The translations under genes and the position numbers were made by a program. The notes under the pieces are model-generated. The model searched no databases, was not told the DNA's origin, and saw only the letters and a program-made list of their open reading frames with translations. This document shows, piece by piece, positions 5,785 to 6,550 of a stretch of 6,550 nucleotides of DNA (position 1 is the stretch's first letter; every line of letters begins with the position of its first letter). Source of the DNA: Propionibacteriaceae bacterium. GTDB taxonomy: Bacteria > Actinomycetota > Actinomycetes > Propionibacteriales > Propionibacteriaceae. Where the stretch lies: positions 1-6,550 of the forward strand of contig DAIESZ010000361.1 in the NCBI GenBank assembly GCA_027346035.1, given 5' to 3'.

Positions 5785-5799
5785 CCCCGGCGATCGGGG
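5785..5799 (-). terminator. Possible hairpin terminator after the methyltransferase gene
   Basis: Starting 7 nt after the methyltransferase stop codon, the minus strand reads CCCCG-ATCGC-CGGGG, a 5-bp GC hairpin. A G run and a second small inverted repeat (CCCA-CGG-TGGG, 5781..5771) follow. There is no U tract, so this would be a non-canonical terminator of the kind sometimes proposed for actinobacteria. It sits between two functionally unrelated units, which is where a terminator would be expected. Low confidence. Confidence 0.3.
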
Positions 5800-5806
5800 T
5801 GCGAAC

Positions 5807-6415
5807 TCAGTCGTGGGACGGCCCGCCGGGGCGCACCTCGAGCACCCGGTACCCCTTCGCGGAGGCCGCGCGGGTGACGTCCCAGCCGGCCTCCGACAAC
5901 CATCGGGCCAGCGAGTCCGCCCCGAGGTTCTTCCCGACGACCAGCCGTGCCACCCCGGTCGGGGTGAGGCGGGCGAGCCAGGTGGTGAGCAGATCGTGCA
6001 GTGCCGGCTTGCCGATCCGGATCGGTGGGTTGCTCCAGATCTCGTCGTAGCGGGCGTCCGGGTCCATGTCCGCGGGCGCACCAACCCGCACCCGGTCGGC
6101 GACGCCGTGGCGCTCCGCGTTGAGCCGGGTCAGCTCGATCGCGCGTTCGTTCACGTCGACGGCGTCCACGCTCGCGCCCGGCACGCGCAGCGCCAGGGCC
6201 ACGGCGATCGGGCCGAATCCGCACCCGAGGTCGAGCAGTCGGGTGACGCCTTCGGGGGGCTGGGTCTCGCGGAACAGAACCGCGGTGCCCGGGTCGAGCC
6301 GGGTGCCGGAGAAGACGCCGTCGGCGGCGACCAGTGTGAGGTCGAGGTCCCACGCGTGGGCGTACACGTCGCGTCGATGGCCCGGGCCTTCGGGGGTGTG
6401 GAAGTAGTGACTCAT
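5807..6415 (-). CDS. RsmC-like class I SAM-dependent methyltransferase
   Basis: A protein of 202 residues with a single Rossmann-type methyltransferase domain. Motif I is LLDLGCGFG (residues 60 to 68), the SAM-binding glycine loop. The acidic strand VDAVDVNE (83 to 90) should contact the ribose. Motif IV is SNPPIRIGK (128 to 136), the NPP signature of N-methyltransferases; the form NPPIR.GK is typical of the RsmC/RlmG group, which methylates guanine N2 in rRNA. The N-terminus ([10 protein letters not shown]) also resembles small stand-alone relatives. Unlike E. coli RsmC, there is no N-terminal pseudo-methyltransferase domain, so the rRNA target is not assured. The start at 6415 is supported by AGGA at 6425..6422 with a 6-nt spacer and by the ATGA overlap with the preceding truA-like gene. 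The likely role is RNA base methylation in the cytoplasm; the exact substrate is unknown. Confidence 0.85.
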   Translation of the reverse strand: MSHYFHTPEGPGHRRDVYAHAWDLDLTLVAADGVFSGTRLDPGTAVLFRETQPPEGVTRLLDLGCGFGPIAVALALRVPGASVDAVDVNERAIELTRLNAERHGVADRVRVGAPADMDPDARYDEIWSNPPIRIGKPALHDLLTTWLARLTPTGVARLVVGKNLGADSLARWLSEAGWDVTRAASAKGYRVLEVRPGGPSHD

Positions 6416-6550
6416 GCGTGGTCCTGGTCGCTCGGCGGGTGTGGGGTGGGGATCGGCAGGGTTCGGACTGCCCGCGCCTCCGCCGCGCGGGCGGCGAGCT
6501 GATCATCGGGGGGGTAACCGACCTCCTCGAGGCACAGTCCGTGGGGCGGC
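6412..6550 (-). CDS. truA: tRNA pseudouridine synthase A, C-terminal end (partial)
   Basis: Only the last 45 codons are in the window; the gene enters from the right edge and stops with TGA at 6414..6412. The visible peptide begins [16 protein letters not shown], the typical C-terminal strand of TruA, whose family often ends in a '[11 protein letters not shown]' motif. A disordered Pro-rich tail ending SDQDHA follows. TruA converts uridines 38 to 40 of the tRNA anticodon arm to pseudouridine in the cytoplasm. The catalytic Asp region lies outside the window and cannot be checked. The stop codon overlaps the start of the downstream methyltransferase in an ATGA, so the two are co-translated. 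The identification rests on a short but characteristic motif and on the neighbouring RNA-modification gene. Confidence 0.75.
   Translation of the reverse strand, partial: PPHGLCLEEVGYPPDDQLAARAAEARAVRTLPIPTPHPPSDQDHA

Overview
The window is visibly very GC-rich, third codon positions are almost always G or C, and ribosome binding sites are of the AGGA type. Together with the family affinities of the genes, this points to a chromosomal segment of an actinobacterium (Actinomycetota). I cannot place it further from the sequence alone. All convincing genes lie on the minus strand, so the window reads biologically from right to left.

Right end (6550 to 5807): the last 45 codons of a tRNA pseudouridine synthase (TruA type) overlap by 4 nt (ATGA) the start of a small RsmC-like class I SAM methyltransferase. 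This pair is probably an RNA-modification housekeeping unit.

Middle (5806 to 5589): a long leader containing a recognisable cobalamin (vitamin B12) riboswitch. P1 arms, paired core, GNRA-capped stem and B12 box can all be located. It is followed by an expression platform in which the Shine-Dalgarno sequence of the next gene can be paired away. A possible -10 element lies just upstream of P1.

Left part (5588 to 105): one tightly packed five-gene operon. Gene 1 is an exported, LPATG-anchored protein with a prenyltransferase-like alpha/alpha-toroid. Gene 2 is an exported membrane-anchored protein with a Trp-rich domain resembling the C-terminal domain of transcobalamin (DUF4430-like). Gene 3 is an ECF transporter T component (CbiQ/EcfT). 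Gene 4 is a double ATPase (two fused EcfA units). Gene 5 is an integral membrane ECF S component. Three of the four junctions are ATGA overlaps. The only gap is 69 nt between the two surface genes and the transporter genes, and it holds a UUCG-capped hairpin.

Taken together this is best read as a B12-repressed corrinoid uptake locus. A surface capture module, whose two proteins resemble the two domains of animal transcobalamin/intrinsic factor split into separate polypeptides, feeds a dedicated ECF importer. The riboswitch and ECF identities are firm. The split-transcobalamin reading and the exact substrate are inference. No mobile element, CRISPR array, tRNA or rRNA was seen.
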